This document shows positions 12,364-22,860 of a stretch of 64,000 nucleotides of DNA, one piece after another. Numbering within the stretch: the first letter of the stretch is position 1; each line of letters starts with the position of its first letter. The stretch spans positions 27,362,501 through 27,426,500 of the forward strand of contig CM038908.1 in assembly GCA_021904315.1 (NCBI GenBank). Direction: 5' to 3'. The position numbers were made by a program, and so were the translations under genes. This DNA comes from Sphagnum magellanicum (lineage: Eukaryota; Streptophyta; Sphagnopsida; Sphagnales; Sphagnaceae). The notes under the pieces are model-generated. The model searched no databases, was not told where the DNA came from, and saw only the letters and a list, made by a program, of their open reading frames with translations.

Positions 12364-13260
12364 CTACTTGACAATCACTTTTGAAATATTGTAGTCTATG
12401 CATTTTTTTATACCTTGATTTGCCATATGGAATTTGTTCTTATGTTGAAATTGTCCAAGGAGATGGTTGGCTTCTTCTTGCATTAATTGATCAACTTTTT
12501 TGCTTGGCCCATGTCTATTTGCATTGATGATGCATAGGTTATGAAGGTAAATGCAAGTTCTAATCATAGATTGAGTAGATTTTATAATGGCATGTCAATT
12601 CTCTTTGATATAATTCTCCACCATCCTTTCAAAACTCCAAAATGTTTTAAACAACCATTCAAGTACTTGATTGTATGCAAGTCCAATATGTGAACATATT
12701 TGTCGAAAGTAATCAATGTTCAAATTTTGAAACAATGTCTAATCATGGTAGTGATTAATGCATCTAAATTCATAGTCCCAAAACTTACATCTTGTGTCAA
12801 TCACAACTTGTAGTAAAGTTGAACAAAAACATTTTTAACAATAGTAAGAAGATGGATCTATAGGTGATGTGACCCCCAAACGCAAGATATGCCTTGAAAT
12901 GCCTCAAATTCATTTAATAGTCATCTTATGCTACTTCTTCTTAATCTTTCTATCATAAAAGGTTTCACTTGTGTATTTTAATAGTTTCACAAATTTTTTT
13001 TACAATGATAAAAGAAGTGATTTTAACCACTCCATAAATTTCATCACATTTGTAAAATTGTTATTGAAGATTGCCTAATCAAAAAAAATGTGATGGCTAC
13101 TCGTGTTTTAGTTGGAATGCATGATGTCATATGTGTAAATGTGCCTTACCCAATGATGGAGCTACACTACCACTCAAATAATGAAAGTTACTAGAATTAA
13201 CATCATTAGTTACTTAAAAGTCTTTCTTGATGCTTCATTTACTTTCATAATGAAAATTGT
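12364..13260 (-). mobile_element. PIF/Harbinger transposase relic
   Basis: On the - strand, segments in several frames line up in order with a PIF/Harbinger DDE transposase. DTRCKFWDYEF (about 12,770-12,800) corresponds to the conserved 'YNFWDYEF' region. HFGVLKGWWRIISKRIDMP (about 12,600-12,660) corresponds to 'FGxLKGRWRIL.R.D'. The last open segment, 12,364-12,567, begins MIRTCIYLHNLCIINANR, matching the C-terminal 'CICLHNLCI' motif. Stops and frame changes between these pieces mean no transposase could be made. Terminal inverted repeats and a TWA target duplication were not found by eye, so the element's full extent is unknown. Confidence 0.75.
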
Positions 13261-13299
13261 CATCATCATCCTTCCACTATAATGTTGATGAAATGTAAG

Positions 13300-16200
13300 T
13301 TTTTGCAATGCTACAATTATAATAATAACATGCCAAATCATGATGAAAAACAAAATAGTTATAAGAATGTTTTACAACTATGTTCATGCAGGTGGTTTGA
13401 TTTCTAAAGTTCAACCCTAAGAAAAATAATGAGCAAAAAAGAATGAATGAAAGCATATACTACCTTGAGTCATAATTCTTACTTCTTGACCTCAAATGGT
13501 TTTAGACATGAACTAAATGGTTTTAAAAGTGTAATATTTTATTGATAACTTGAGATCAAACAAGGAACCAAAATTGGTCAATATTTTTCATTATTGGTCT
13601 CAAGATTCCCCCCCCCCCCCCCCCCCCAATTCCTAGTTTAAAGCAAGCCTAAACAAGGGTCCATTAATTTCAAATCTAACATTTTCTGAGTTAAATATAG
13701 CCACAAAGAGGTCCCTCTCAGAAAGGTACTAGTTTCAGCGATGGTTCACTCTCACCCACAATAGGGCATGCTAGCCTTCCTACACCAAACCATTCATTAA
13801 TTGCAAGTTTAGACAATTGTGGGCTTAGACCTTCTATCATTGAGAGCTTTTTCCTTTTGGACAAATTTTGTTGCTTTTGTAACCAAAAAGTTGGGAAATT
13901 TTTATTTTTGAGTGTAAATTCAACTAATGTTTTGGCCAAAAAATCATCAAACTTTTTACATCAAAACATTGAAAAAAAATCAAAAGGGAACAATGGCCCA
14001 ACAATGTTTTTTTTCATTTTTATAATGTACTTGAAGTGGCAACCATCCATAACATAGTTTAGTCAAATGTGACTACAAACAGGATATGAAAGTTAAAAAT
14101 CTTATGCATCCTTCACATTTTTGGCTACATGCTAGAACCCAATAGAGAAATCTTGCAATTTTTCAAAAAGAAAATCAAAACTTGGCAACATGATAATAAA
14201 AAACACATCCTCACATCCATTTTGGAAAAAAAAAATCACCAATTGAATAAATTTAGTAATGAAAAAAAAAATCCCTTTATAGTCCGCACTCCTAAAAGTA
14301 GTGTTTCAGTCCGATTTAGAAAAAGAACACACATGAAATTTCGTGTAATGGATTTTAGCTTTTGACCATCTTTGCTCTTTTTGGCTCTGAAAGTTTCAGC
14401 TTACTAATGAGAAGAAGAGTGGCAGGAATTAGGGTTTGTGCAGCCATGGGCAACTGTTGCAACCGTTACGACCTAGATAGATAGGCCGGTGAGCAAAGAG
14501 TTAAGAACTCAAAGGAGATCGAATCCTCAGACATCGTTTCTCTGTTTCTGAAGCTGTAAGAACATTTGTAGCCCTCCACCTAGCGCTTCCAACGCCGCAA
14601 AAATTGCTCCATTCGATAAAGGAATGAGGAAGATATTGGGTGTTTGGTGTACGGGGGTTCAGTGTTTGGTTTTGGGTGAATCAAAATAGGTTAGGATTTC
14701 GAGCTTCAAATCTTTTATTGTTGCATCTTTGCCTATGGGATACAAAGAAGTTTTGTAAATTCCTACTTGACGCACCCATCAGGTTTTAAATCACTGAAAA
14801 CGTACTAAAAATGAGGAAGACATGGGGCTGGAACTATAGAGGCGTCTAGAGCTTTTTTTTTTCAAAAAAATTGAAGCAAGCTACCACTCATCCTCTTCCT
14901 GTGTTTTCTGCGTTGCTCCTTTAGTTCTGACGCACAATGAACATTTGTAGGCCTCCAGTCTGTCCTTCCAATGACACACGCTGATTCAGGGATCTGTTTC
15001 TCAAGCACCAGGCAGCTTTTGTCATCAACACGAGCGTGTGTTTGAACAATTGCTTTCCGAAGGGAAACTCCGGACTGCTCCAGTCAGGGGGCTGGAGTCT
15101 TAGAAAGGAGGGTTTCTTACTTACACTCACCTACATGGTTCAGCTAACTTTCCCTACATGTTGCCGTGGGTCACTACATAAGTGAAGAGCCAGACGCCGC
15201 TGAGCTAATGTTTCCCTTCTTGATTTCCTTTTTTCTCATTTTCTTTGGTTTCTTCACTCGTAGATCGTCACTTTCTCATTTTTTCTCTTCGTTTTGTTTT
15301 TGTGTGGGAATTTTTCTTGATCTCAGCATGAGATGAACTTGGTTTTGCTCTTTTGGTTACCTCAAATTGCAAATTCCTTGATTCTACAAGATCCAACATT
15401 TCTGTCATACTCTCTTCTTTCTGAAGACTGTGGGCATGTGGCAGGATTGGATATTAGAATATCCAACGTTCCGGCATCTGCTAGTGCTTGGACTAGGTGG
15501 TAGTAACTACTAACCCAGTGAAGCTGTGGAAGGCAGCTTGCTAAAACAAACAGTTATGATGAAATCGACTTACACTGCCTTCCCTTCCCCTCTCCATGTT
15601 TTAGGGTTTTCTTTTGTACTCTCTTCGCTTGCTGAAATTATATGACTCAATTTTCCGAACTTCCTTCATATCTGAAATTGTGTAACTCTTCTGTGTGGGC
15701 AAATATATGATGGGATTCCTTGCCTTTGATTCTACAGCAAGAAAGCAATATAATGTCACTAATGCTCATGCAGAAAATCTCTAGTAGGTGTTTCTGGTAG
15801 CAATATTACTCTAATCTGCTTCCAAGGTCTGTCTAGGAAAATTCAAGATGCATTATGAGCAGCATGGGAAGAGGGGTTCTCCAGAGAGATGTGCTGAGTG
15901 GTCAGAATTTGTAGTGAGCTAGAGATGGGTTATGTACATCAATTGTAGAAAATTATACAATCTTAGTTCTCAACAATGGACTAACAAATTTTACATTAAA
16001 ACTGGAAAACTTGCATTTGCATATAGACTGATTCAAATTTACGAACCAGTTATTTTCTGCAAGCTAGAGAAAAAAACTCAAACCTCCTACCTAAACTTAA
16101 CAAGATGCTGTTGTAACCAAAAAGAAAGGCAACAAAGAGAATGTTCACCCAATGCAAATTGCACTGCATTCACAATTCTGCCCCTTCAATACATATACGA

Positions 16201-17300
16201 GTCTTATCATCTGCCCACAGCATTTCAGAATGATCTCAAGTTATCATGCACTGGCCAAATTACTGACAGGCCCTATTTGCTACTAACATATATCTATGCT
16301 AATCCATCACATGCTTAGTTTGGGGTTCGACCATAGCTCAGAACTCTCAACGTTCTCTAGGTCATATTGAGGTCCTAACCCTATTCCGCACTTTACAACA
16401 CACAATCCAACTAACACCATGATGCCCTTTCCAGAAAATCTCTCAAAATCACCTTAGCCATGCAGGCCAATAAAACTATGCTTATCTAAACCTCCCCCTC
16501 AACAAAATCAAGGCTAAAGCCACCTGGTTTCAAGTTCAACCCTCATCAGCACCATTTCACTCTCGATGTAACAATCTTGTAACTACTGGGTTTTTCACAT
16601 AATCTACAGGTTTCTCTCTCCAGGTACCTGGAAAACAGGTTTCTTGATTCCTTGCACCACACTCACCCAAGAACACTGGAAAACTTCAGAATCAATTTAC
16701 CCTTGAATGTACCATCACAACAATGGCATAAACCCCAAAACCCTTAGACACCCCACTATGAGTTCTAACTTCCTTACAGTGTCCTCACTTCTAGGCATCA
16801 ACCCCTTACATGCATGATGGAAATTACAAGTGTTACACTGCCTTGATTGCTATTGGGTGCAGCAGAAAATGAATCCAGCAACCTTCAAGACAGTCCAACA
16901 TTACAACATCTTGTAACACAACTAGTTCTACTTCTGAACAGATTTCTGCCATGCCATGTCCTCAGTATACTTAGCTTTCCAATCTCCAAATCTTTGTTTT
17001 TTTCTTCATTTCAAAGTTCAGCAGTCCTCTTATCCACCAGGTTCCACAGCACTCCCATTCCAGCCTCCCTCACATGCACCACAAAATCTTGCCAAAGACT
17101 GGAAGAAAACAAGCACCACCAAGCATCCATAATCACCATAAGCATCCTCCAGCAAGGCTTTCCAATGTCAAGTCCAAGATTGAAACTCCAACCACCACAC
17201 ATTCACTCCACTATCCATTATCAGCCACCCGAAGATTCCCAAAATCAGCATATTCCAATCCTGCACATACAACAAACAAAGCAATAAACTGCCAAAAGCA
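13300..17300. other. Spacer between genes A and B; no gene seen
   Basis: A copy of the dispersed GCCAAAT repeat is present at about 14,030-14,130. The rest has only short ORFs. The largest, 15,932-16,318 and 16,847-17,287 on the + strand, have no family motif and an unremarkable, low-complexity or proline/serine-rich composition. I see no RNA gene here. Confidence 0.5.
13608..13627 (+). repeat. C20 homopolymer
   Basis: A run of 20 consecutive C residues. It may be length-variable or a sequencing weak point. Confidence 0.95.
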
Positions 17301-17304
17301 GCTC

Positions 17305-17565
17305 AAACACATGATCTCCAGATGTTTCCAGAAGCCTTTCCTCCTTCCTTCTCCATCAGCAATAAATTTGCTCCCATCTCTTCATGTCTGGCAGCAGCAA
17401 TCACACCTATAAAACAAGCAAACAACCAACAAAACACATGATCTCCAGATGTTTCCAGAAGCCTTTCCTCCTTCCTTCTCCATCAGCAATAAATTCACTC
17501 CCATCTCTTCACCTCTGGCAGCAGCAATCACACCTATAAAACAATAAAAACCAAGCAAAAAACAA
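17305..17565 (+). repeat. 127-bp tandem duplication
   Basis: ATGATCTCCAGATGTTTCCA starts at 17,311 and again at 17,438. About 107 bp can be followed in each copy with four substitutions before the copies drift in A-rich sequence. The high identity points to a fairly recent event. It lies about 650 bp beyond the stop codon of gene B. Confidence 0.9.
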
Positions 17566-18219
17566 CCAACATGCAAAGCTAACTGCTATCTCTGAGGCGT
17601 CTCCATAAATCAACGTCCAGAGGCTTTCCATCTTTAGGAAGAGGACAAGTCCTCAGTGCACCTCCTTTTCAAGAATAGCAGAAAGCTGATGCGATGCCCA
17701 AACCCTAAACCAATATGCTTTACACTAGGTCATGAGCCATTCATTCCATGTAGATGAGTTTCCATTCACACCATTTTGGGCTAGACTGTTACTTAACTGG
17801 CCACAACACAATCCTAATCCTTATACTAACATATGCTCTTTGATTGACAGGAAGGGGAGCAAAAAAAACTCATCTCCCTGCTACAAATACATTATATGTA
17901 CATAGCTCAGCCCAAGAGGTAAACCAACTCAAAAACATATGCAGTTCCGGTTCCCATTTGATCAAACACAAGGACTACACACCCATCATGGTTGAAAGTC
18001 ATGAATTCAATCAAACTAAGAAGGGGTGGCCCTGTTCACAGATGGCAACTGAGTTTTGATCATGGATTAGATCACAAGATCAGGATTTTGGATATTCAAT
18101 AAAACTATGCATAACTGAACAAGGCCATTTTGTCATGGAATGTTGAGGGAGGTCAAAAGGAGGGAGGGAGAGAGAGGGCCTGATTTCTTCTTCTCCTTCT
18201 TGTCCCCAAGAGTTTTACC

Positions 18220-19914
18220 TCAAGCTTCCAGCTTCTGCTCAAGCTGACACTTGAACGGCATCATGCGTGTCTCCCAGAATGGAGCCTGGGTGCAGGTGGT
18301 GTGCACACGGCCCTCAACGTTAAACACCAGGGTAGTGTCCTTAAGGTCTCTCGGGTACCGCCATGCCATCACATTGCTAAACTCAGAGGCTGTGAAGTTG
18401 ACACTCCCATCACTTGCAAAGGCTAACTCCTGCAGTGGGTTTTCAGGAATCCTCTTCCCAAACTGCCATATTGAACTCTTAACCTCTGCATTCAGGGGGT
18501 TCAGACGATCAAATTTGTTGCCACAGAGTCTCGACAAGTCCCATGTCAAACTGCTACCTCTGTCACCATCCTCAGAGAGCTGCTCCACCTGCCAGGGTTT
18601 CGCTTCAAATTCTGATGCAGTCGTTTTGCTAGCTGTGATGTTCAAGCCTGCTGACGGTGCAGCATTGATGTTTGCATTCAACCCCCCTTGGACTTTCTCT
18701 GTGACCCCAACCTTCACAGAAGTGTTTCGTGAGGAACCTGTCATGGTGACACCTGTCAACCCAGCATTGACAGGAACAACAGAGAGGTAGACCCGTGAGG
18801 GGAAGTGGCCCATTTGCTTCTTTTCCCCATCCATATTGCAAACCCAGGCAAAGACTTGACCAATGCTCACCATGAGGTCAATGAAATTAGGCTGGATGTC
18901 AACTTTCACTTCCAACAGGGCTTTGAGTCTGACAACATTGGAGAGTAAGTTTTGGATGTAATCAAGCCGCTGAAGGTTGTGTATCCGCTTCACATTGGTG
19001 TCCTGGTATGATCCCTCAATGTCCATGAGGAGCACAGGCTTCTCCATCTTGATCACCCAACGCCCAAAGTGGGACTCTACACTACAGGGCCACAAAGTTG
19101 ACTCATTGGCATTGTCGAGTGCCTTGTCGTTCACATGTATGCTGTTGTGCACTGTTGGTCCTTGCATCATCTGCCAAAGGTCATACAACATCTTATCTTG
19201 GTGTCCCTTTGCTAACTCGTTCATCACCAGCTGCAAGAACTTGTTGTCAATATGAGATCTTGACTTCATGAGCTCCTGCACGTCAGGATTGTCAAATCCA
19301 ACTGTAGTGGTGTCAGCTTTACTCAACAGCATGTTGTGTTCATTGCGTAATAGCAGAATCTCATGGAAGATGAGCTTCTGCTCATCTTTCAAATTGTCAT
19401 CTCTGCAGATTGTGATGACAAGCAAGTGCCAGATGATATAGATATGATAACACAGCCTAGTGGCAATGTGGATTGCTTCTTTGTCAATTTTCATGCTCCA
19501 TACCTCCAAATTCCCAGCCCGCATCTTCAATCTTGCTGCTGGCAAAAGGGCTGTGAACTCTAAAATTGACTTCTTCAAGTCCTTTGTTAGGTTCACACGG
19601 TCATGCAACTTCGCTTTTCCAACTTCATACCCCAACCACACCATGATTGGAAAATTGAGTTTTTGAAACTGCTTCTTCACAATTTCATATGAGCCAGTTT
19701 CCACATGCTTGAGGAGAGAGGAAGCCAGAGCTTCCCGCACTGGTTGCTCTTTAAGAATCTCAAGAATATTCTCTGTAAGGATCTCAGCATTGAAATTGCT
19801 TCCTTCTCCTTCAAGGTGAGCATCTACTTGGCCATCCATGGGGTGTTGAACTTCCAAGTCCATCTCTGTGCCCTCAGGTGAAATGTCATCCAGAGTCCCA
19901 GCCCTACAAAACAT
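18220..19914 (-). CDS. Gene B: paralogue of gene A, 3' exon with uncertain start
   Basis: The frame encodes 564 aa closely related to gene A from about A residue 72 to the end. Shared blocks include VNLTKD, EAIH.ATRLCYHIY.IW, SHFG.W, QPNFI.LMV, HFPSRVYLS.VPVNAGLT, SIWQFGKR.P and FWETRMMPF.C. The A-type N-terminus (first 70 or so residues) is absent from this frame. The ATG at 19,914 sits inside TGCATGTTTTGTAG, a good splice acceptor, with the AG at 19,905-19,904; the true exon may therefore start at 19,903 (codons from AGTLDD). A possible short first exon is 20,059-20,040 (MAIESP plus two bases), which joins in phase but with a weak donor (GA/GTTGCA). The next internal Met is at MDLEV. Relative to A the protein ends early, just before the lysine tail. 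Function unknown. Confidence 0.85.
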   Translation of the reverse strand: MFCRAGTLDDISPEGTEMDLEVQHPMDGQVDAHLEGEGSNFNAEILTENILEILKEQPVREALASSLLKHVETGSYEIVKKQFQKLNFPIMVWLGYEVGKAKLHDRVNLTKDLKKSILEFTALLPAARLKMRAGNLEVWSMKIDKEAIHIATRLCYHIYIIWHLLVITICRDDNLKDEQKLIFHEILLLRNEHNMLLSKADTTTVGFDNPDVQELMKSRSHIDNKFLQLVMNELAKGHQDKMLYDLWQMMQGPTVHNSIHVNDKALDNANESTLWPCSVESHFGRWVIKMEKPVLLMDIEGSYQDTNVKRIHNLQRLDYIQNLLSNVVRLKALLEVKVDIQPNFIDLMVSIGQVFAWVCNMDGEKKQMGHFPSRVYLSVVPVNAGLTGVTMTGSSRNTSVKVGVTEKVQGGLNANINAAPSAGLNITASKTTASEFEAKPWQVEQLSEDGDRGSSLTWDLSRLCGNKFDRLNPLNAEVKSSIWQFGKRIPENPLQELAFASDGSVNFTASEFSNVMAWRYPRDLKDTTLVFNVEGRVHTTCTQAPFWETRMMPFKCQLEQKLEA

Positions 19915-20920
19915 GCATCAAGTACTTCCATTTAGGGATATACAGTGATGTGTGTATGGTTTCTTTGGCACATGATCATGGTCTTTCTAGGAGTGACAAG
20001 ATATTTCAAGAAATAAGAAACTTCAAGTAGGTGTGCAACTCGGGGGATTCAATCGCCATGTACACATCACAGGATTCATCTCTGCGTCTCAACGTTCCCA
20101 GCAGTGTTCATCCTGGGAGATGTCAGATACTACACAGAAACAAAGAGTATCAGGTTACGTTGGAAATCGCCTTCTGCAACAAGGAGTTAGATTGCTCATA
20201 GTCCCAATTCTGAGTAGATGAACTGTTGAGTATCTACCATCTTGTCAAGAATTTTTCTCCAAGCTCAGATTTTCTTTAGATTCTTTCTCTTTTTCCTATT
20301 GCTGGTTCAACTTCTAGATACTTCAAAGCTCAACAGTCTTTGTCGTCTTTCTCAAAACCCTAAAAGTAAAGGGCTTTTGAACCTCTACCTGCTTGATTGA
20401 ATTGGAAGACCTGGAGCTGTTAAGGAGCAGGTTCCTCTTTGAGCTGCATTCCATGCCTTGCCAGACCACATGATCGAACGAACCAACTTAAAAAGCGCGG
20501 TAGAGCTTCAGGAGACAAATGTTGGCGGAAGACAGACTAGGCAAAAAAAATCTCTGTAAATTGAACAAAAACATCGAGGATGAAAGGCAGGAAAATAAAT
20601 CAATACACCAGATTCTACTAAACCTCTTCACAATTAGATTAGAGAAAAACTCTTCCCAGCTTCACGAGATTATTCGATGCCTGAGTGAAGAAAATGCCAT
20701 AGACTAAGCCTTTAAAAAGTCCAGAAGCTTTCAACAAGAAACTTTCAACACAGATCTTCCAGTTCTAAAGCAGGCCTTCTGTCTTCTAAAACAGAGAATG
20801 TGGATCTTTCGAAAACCTCTACAAGTCACTCTCTACAAGTCACTTACACTGTAGCTCTTTAGGAGTGTGCACTGTGCCTAATCCTCTTTACCTCAAGAGT
20901 TGCAGTGTGAGTTTGGTCCC

Positions 20921-20930
20921 CCATTTATAG
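20921..20930 (-). promoter_or_regulatory. TATA-like box for gene B
   Basis: On the - strand the sequence reads CTATAAATGGGGG, a good plant TATA box. It would place the transcription start near 20,890-20,900 and give gene B a leader of roughly 0.85-1 kb including introns; CTTGAG/GTAAAG just downstream is a plausible leader donor. No other gene is nearby on this strand. Prediction from sequence only. Confidence 0.45.
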
Positions 20931-20939
20931 CTACAGTTG

Positions 20940-22450
20940 CAGAAATGTTGCCAACTTTCCTGGGGGGAACAGTTGATATAAAGTTTGCTAGCTTTCCTTT
21001 GGGGAGGGGACAGTTGCTAGAGACACATCTATAGCACTAGTTCACTTGGTCCCACATTCATAGCAACAGTTCATAAATAATTTTAAAAGAATAAAATAAA
21101 TGAGATATGCCTACCTACAATAATCAATTGATGTCACGGCAAAACTGCAGCTAATGAGACGACCTTAATGCTTGTTTCTCACATGGAATTCTGGCTTTTC
21201 TAAACTTCTAAAAACGGGAATACCATACACAAAATCTCTGACTCAGGGCCTCCCAAACCGGCAATGTGATTACTGTACAATGGAACATACTGTTAGCGGT
21301 GAATGCGCAGCGACCCATGGAAATGCCGCATGCATTGACGTGACGTACTTGTTGCGATTGAGATTGACTCCATCATAATCACGGTGAATCCAAGTGCACT
21401 AAGCCCAAAATCCCATGACCACTCTAAGCCAAAAGTTTATGAACTCCCCCTCAGTCACAAGTCTTCGGCCACAAGCCAAAAGTCCCCTGGACATCCTAAG
21501 CCAAATATTTTGCATATGTCCTAAGCCAAGTGCACTCAGATTCAATATGAAGTAACCCTAGGCCATAGAAACAAAAACATATGTTAAAAGCCAATGCGAT
21601 TTGGCTAAGTGTTAAACCCTACGCCAATAAATTTAACTCCAAACCAAAATCCAATTTGGCTTGCACATTTTGACTTAGCATTAAAATATTTTTGAGCATA
21701 TTGGCTTAAGGTTGAAATAATTTTCAGCATCTTGGCTTGGAGTTAAAATAATTTTTGAAATCCTGGCTTTGATTTAGAATAAAATTTGACTTCTTTGCCA
21801 TGTCCCATATGGCTGTTTTTGTATTCCAAAGCTGGGCACCAAAAAACATGGGAAGGCTGGCTGAGACCTGGCTATCCTTTAATTTTTTTTCATTCCCATT
21901 TCTTTTTAGTTTGTCTATGTATCCCATCCTATCAATGTCAATAGTTTTCCTCTAGATTAAAAAGCTCTGCTTTTTTTTTCGTAACAAGGTTAGATTACCT
22001 TTTATTTATGAGGTGCTTAAAAATTAATGAAATCTTTGAAATCTAAGGAAGTCCTGGAAGGAAATAAGGTCACGTGGATAGTCAATCACAGAGTGAAAGA
22101 AATCTTCCAACTTGTAAGACAGCCCTCAAAATAGTGTGCTTGACAATGGTTCTCAAATATCAAATAGAAAAAGAATTCAGTACTTTTTTCTGAAGTCTTC
22201 AATCTCTCCCCAAGGAGCCAAAAAGGAATCAAAATCAAAATTTAAATAAAAGTTGCCACCTGAAGCAGGACTTGTACTTGGTCAGCTCTGGGTATTGCAT
22301 GGTTCTTTTTTCTCCTTTCAGGAAACTCTGCAAGGCCTCTTGCAATACACATCTGTAATAGAGACGATCCAACTCCAGTATAATGCCAAACTCAAAACAA
22401 CTAGCTATTGAGAAAAAGCATGAGAAAAAGCAACGTAGTGTGACTCACGT
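20940..22450. other. Spacer upstream of gene B
   Basis: No gene is supported. The notable content is a cluster of AAGCCAA/TTGGCTT words at about 21,400-21,790, described separately. The rest is ordinary AT-rich sequence. Confidence 0.5.
21400..21790. repeat. AAGCCAA/TTGGCTT cluster with 31-bp periodicity
   Basis: Left of about 21,590 the word CTAAGCCAA recurs on the + strand (for example near 21,424, 21,500 and 21,522). Right of 21,600 the reverse complement takes over (TTGGCTAAG, TTGGCTTG, TTGGCTTAAG). The right part has a 31-bp period: related words at about 21,671, 21,701, 21,732 and 21,763, each followed by a TTAAAATAATTTT-like segment. It reads as an old minisatellite partly inverted on itself. 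Confidence 0.5.
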
Positions 22451-22754
22451 TAATTAGTTGGGGAGGTGGGGCTCAAGGGACAATTTTATTCCATAATTGA
22501 TTGATTGATTGATTGCCCCAAGAGAAAAGAGAACCTTTTTGAAAGTCAAAAGTCTGAACAGTCCTTCCAAAGCAAATTTCCATTCCACTCTAAAGTGGGA
22601 GTGATATGTGGGAGCGATGTGAACCAAAAACTTAACGTCACTGTCACTAAGACTGCACGTCCAAGAGTCCCCAAAATAGAAGGGTAGTGTTCCTCCCCTT
22701 CGGCCCATCTGTGGTGAGAGGAGGACAACATTTGCATATAGGAAAAAAAAAAAA

Positions 22755-22860
22755 AAGGCGTTAATGGGAACATAGTGAGAACATGGGGAACAATTTGGGA
22801 ACGTGATGGGAATTTGATGGGAACCCGTTGGGGATTTGATGAAAATACATTGGGAACAAA
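22755..22860 (+). repeat. 11-bp minisatellite, GGGAAC core
   Basis: Consecutive 11-mers such as GTGATGGGAAT, TTGATGGGAAC, CCGTTGGGGAT, TTGATGAAAAT and ACATTGGGAAC cover the stretch. Period and core match the array at 3,380-3,625. The 171-aa - strand frame at 22,454-22,969 is largely a translation of this repeat and of homopolymers, not a gene. Confidence 0.7.

Noticed and set aside
16847-17412. 146- and 112-aa frames on the + strand
   Set aside because: Ser/Pro/His-rich, without motifs, and partly made by the 127-bp duplication.
18251-18790. 179-aa frame on the + strand
   Set aside because: Antisense to the conserved C-terminal half of gene B; the matching antisense frame also occurs in gene A (7,689-8,180), as expected from shared codons.
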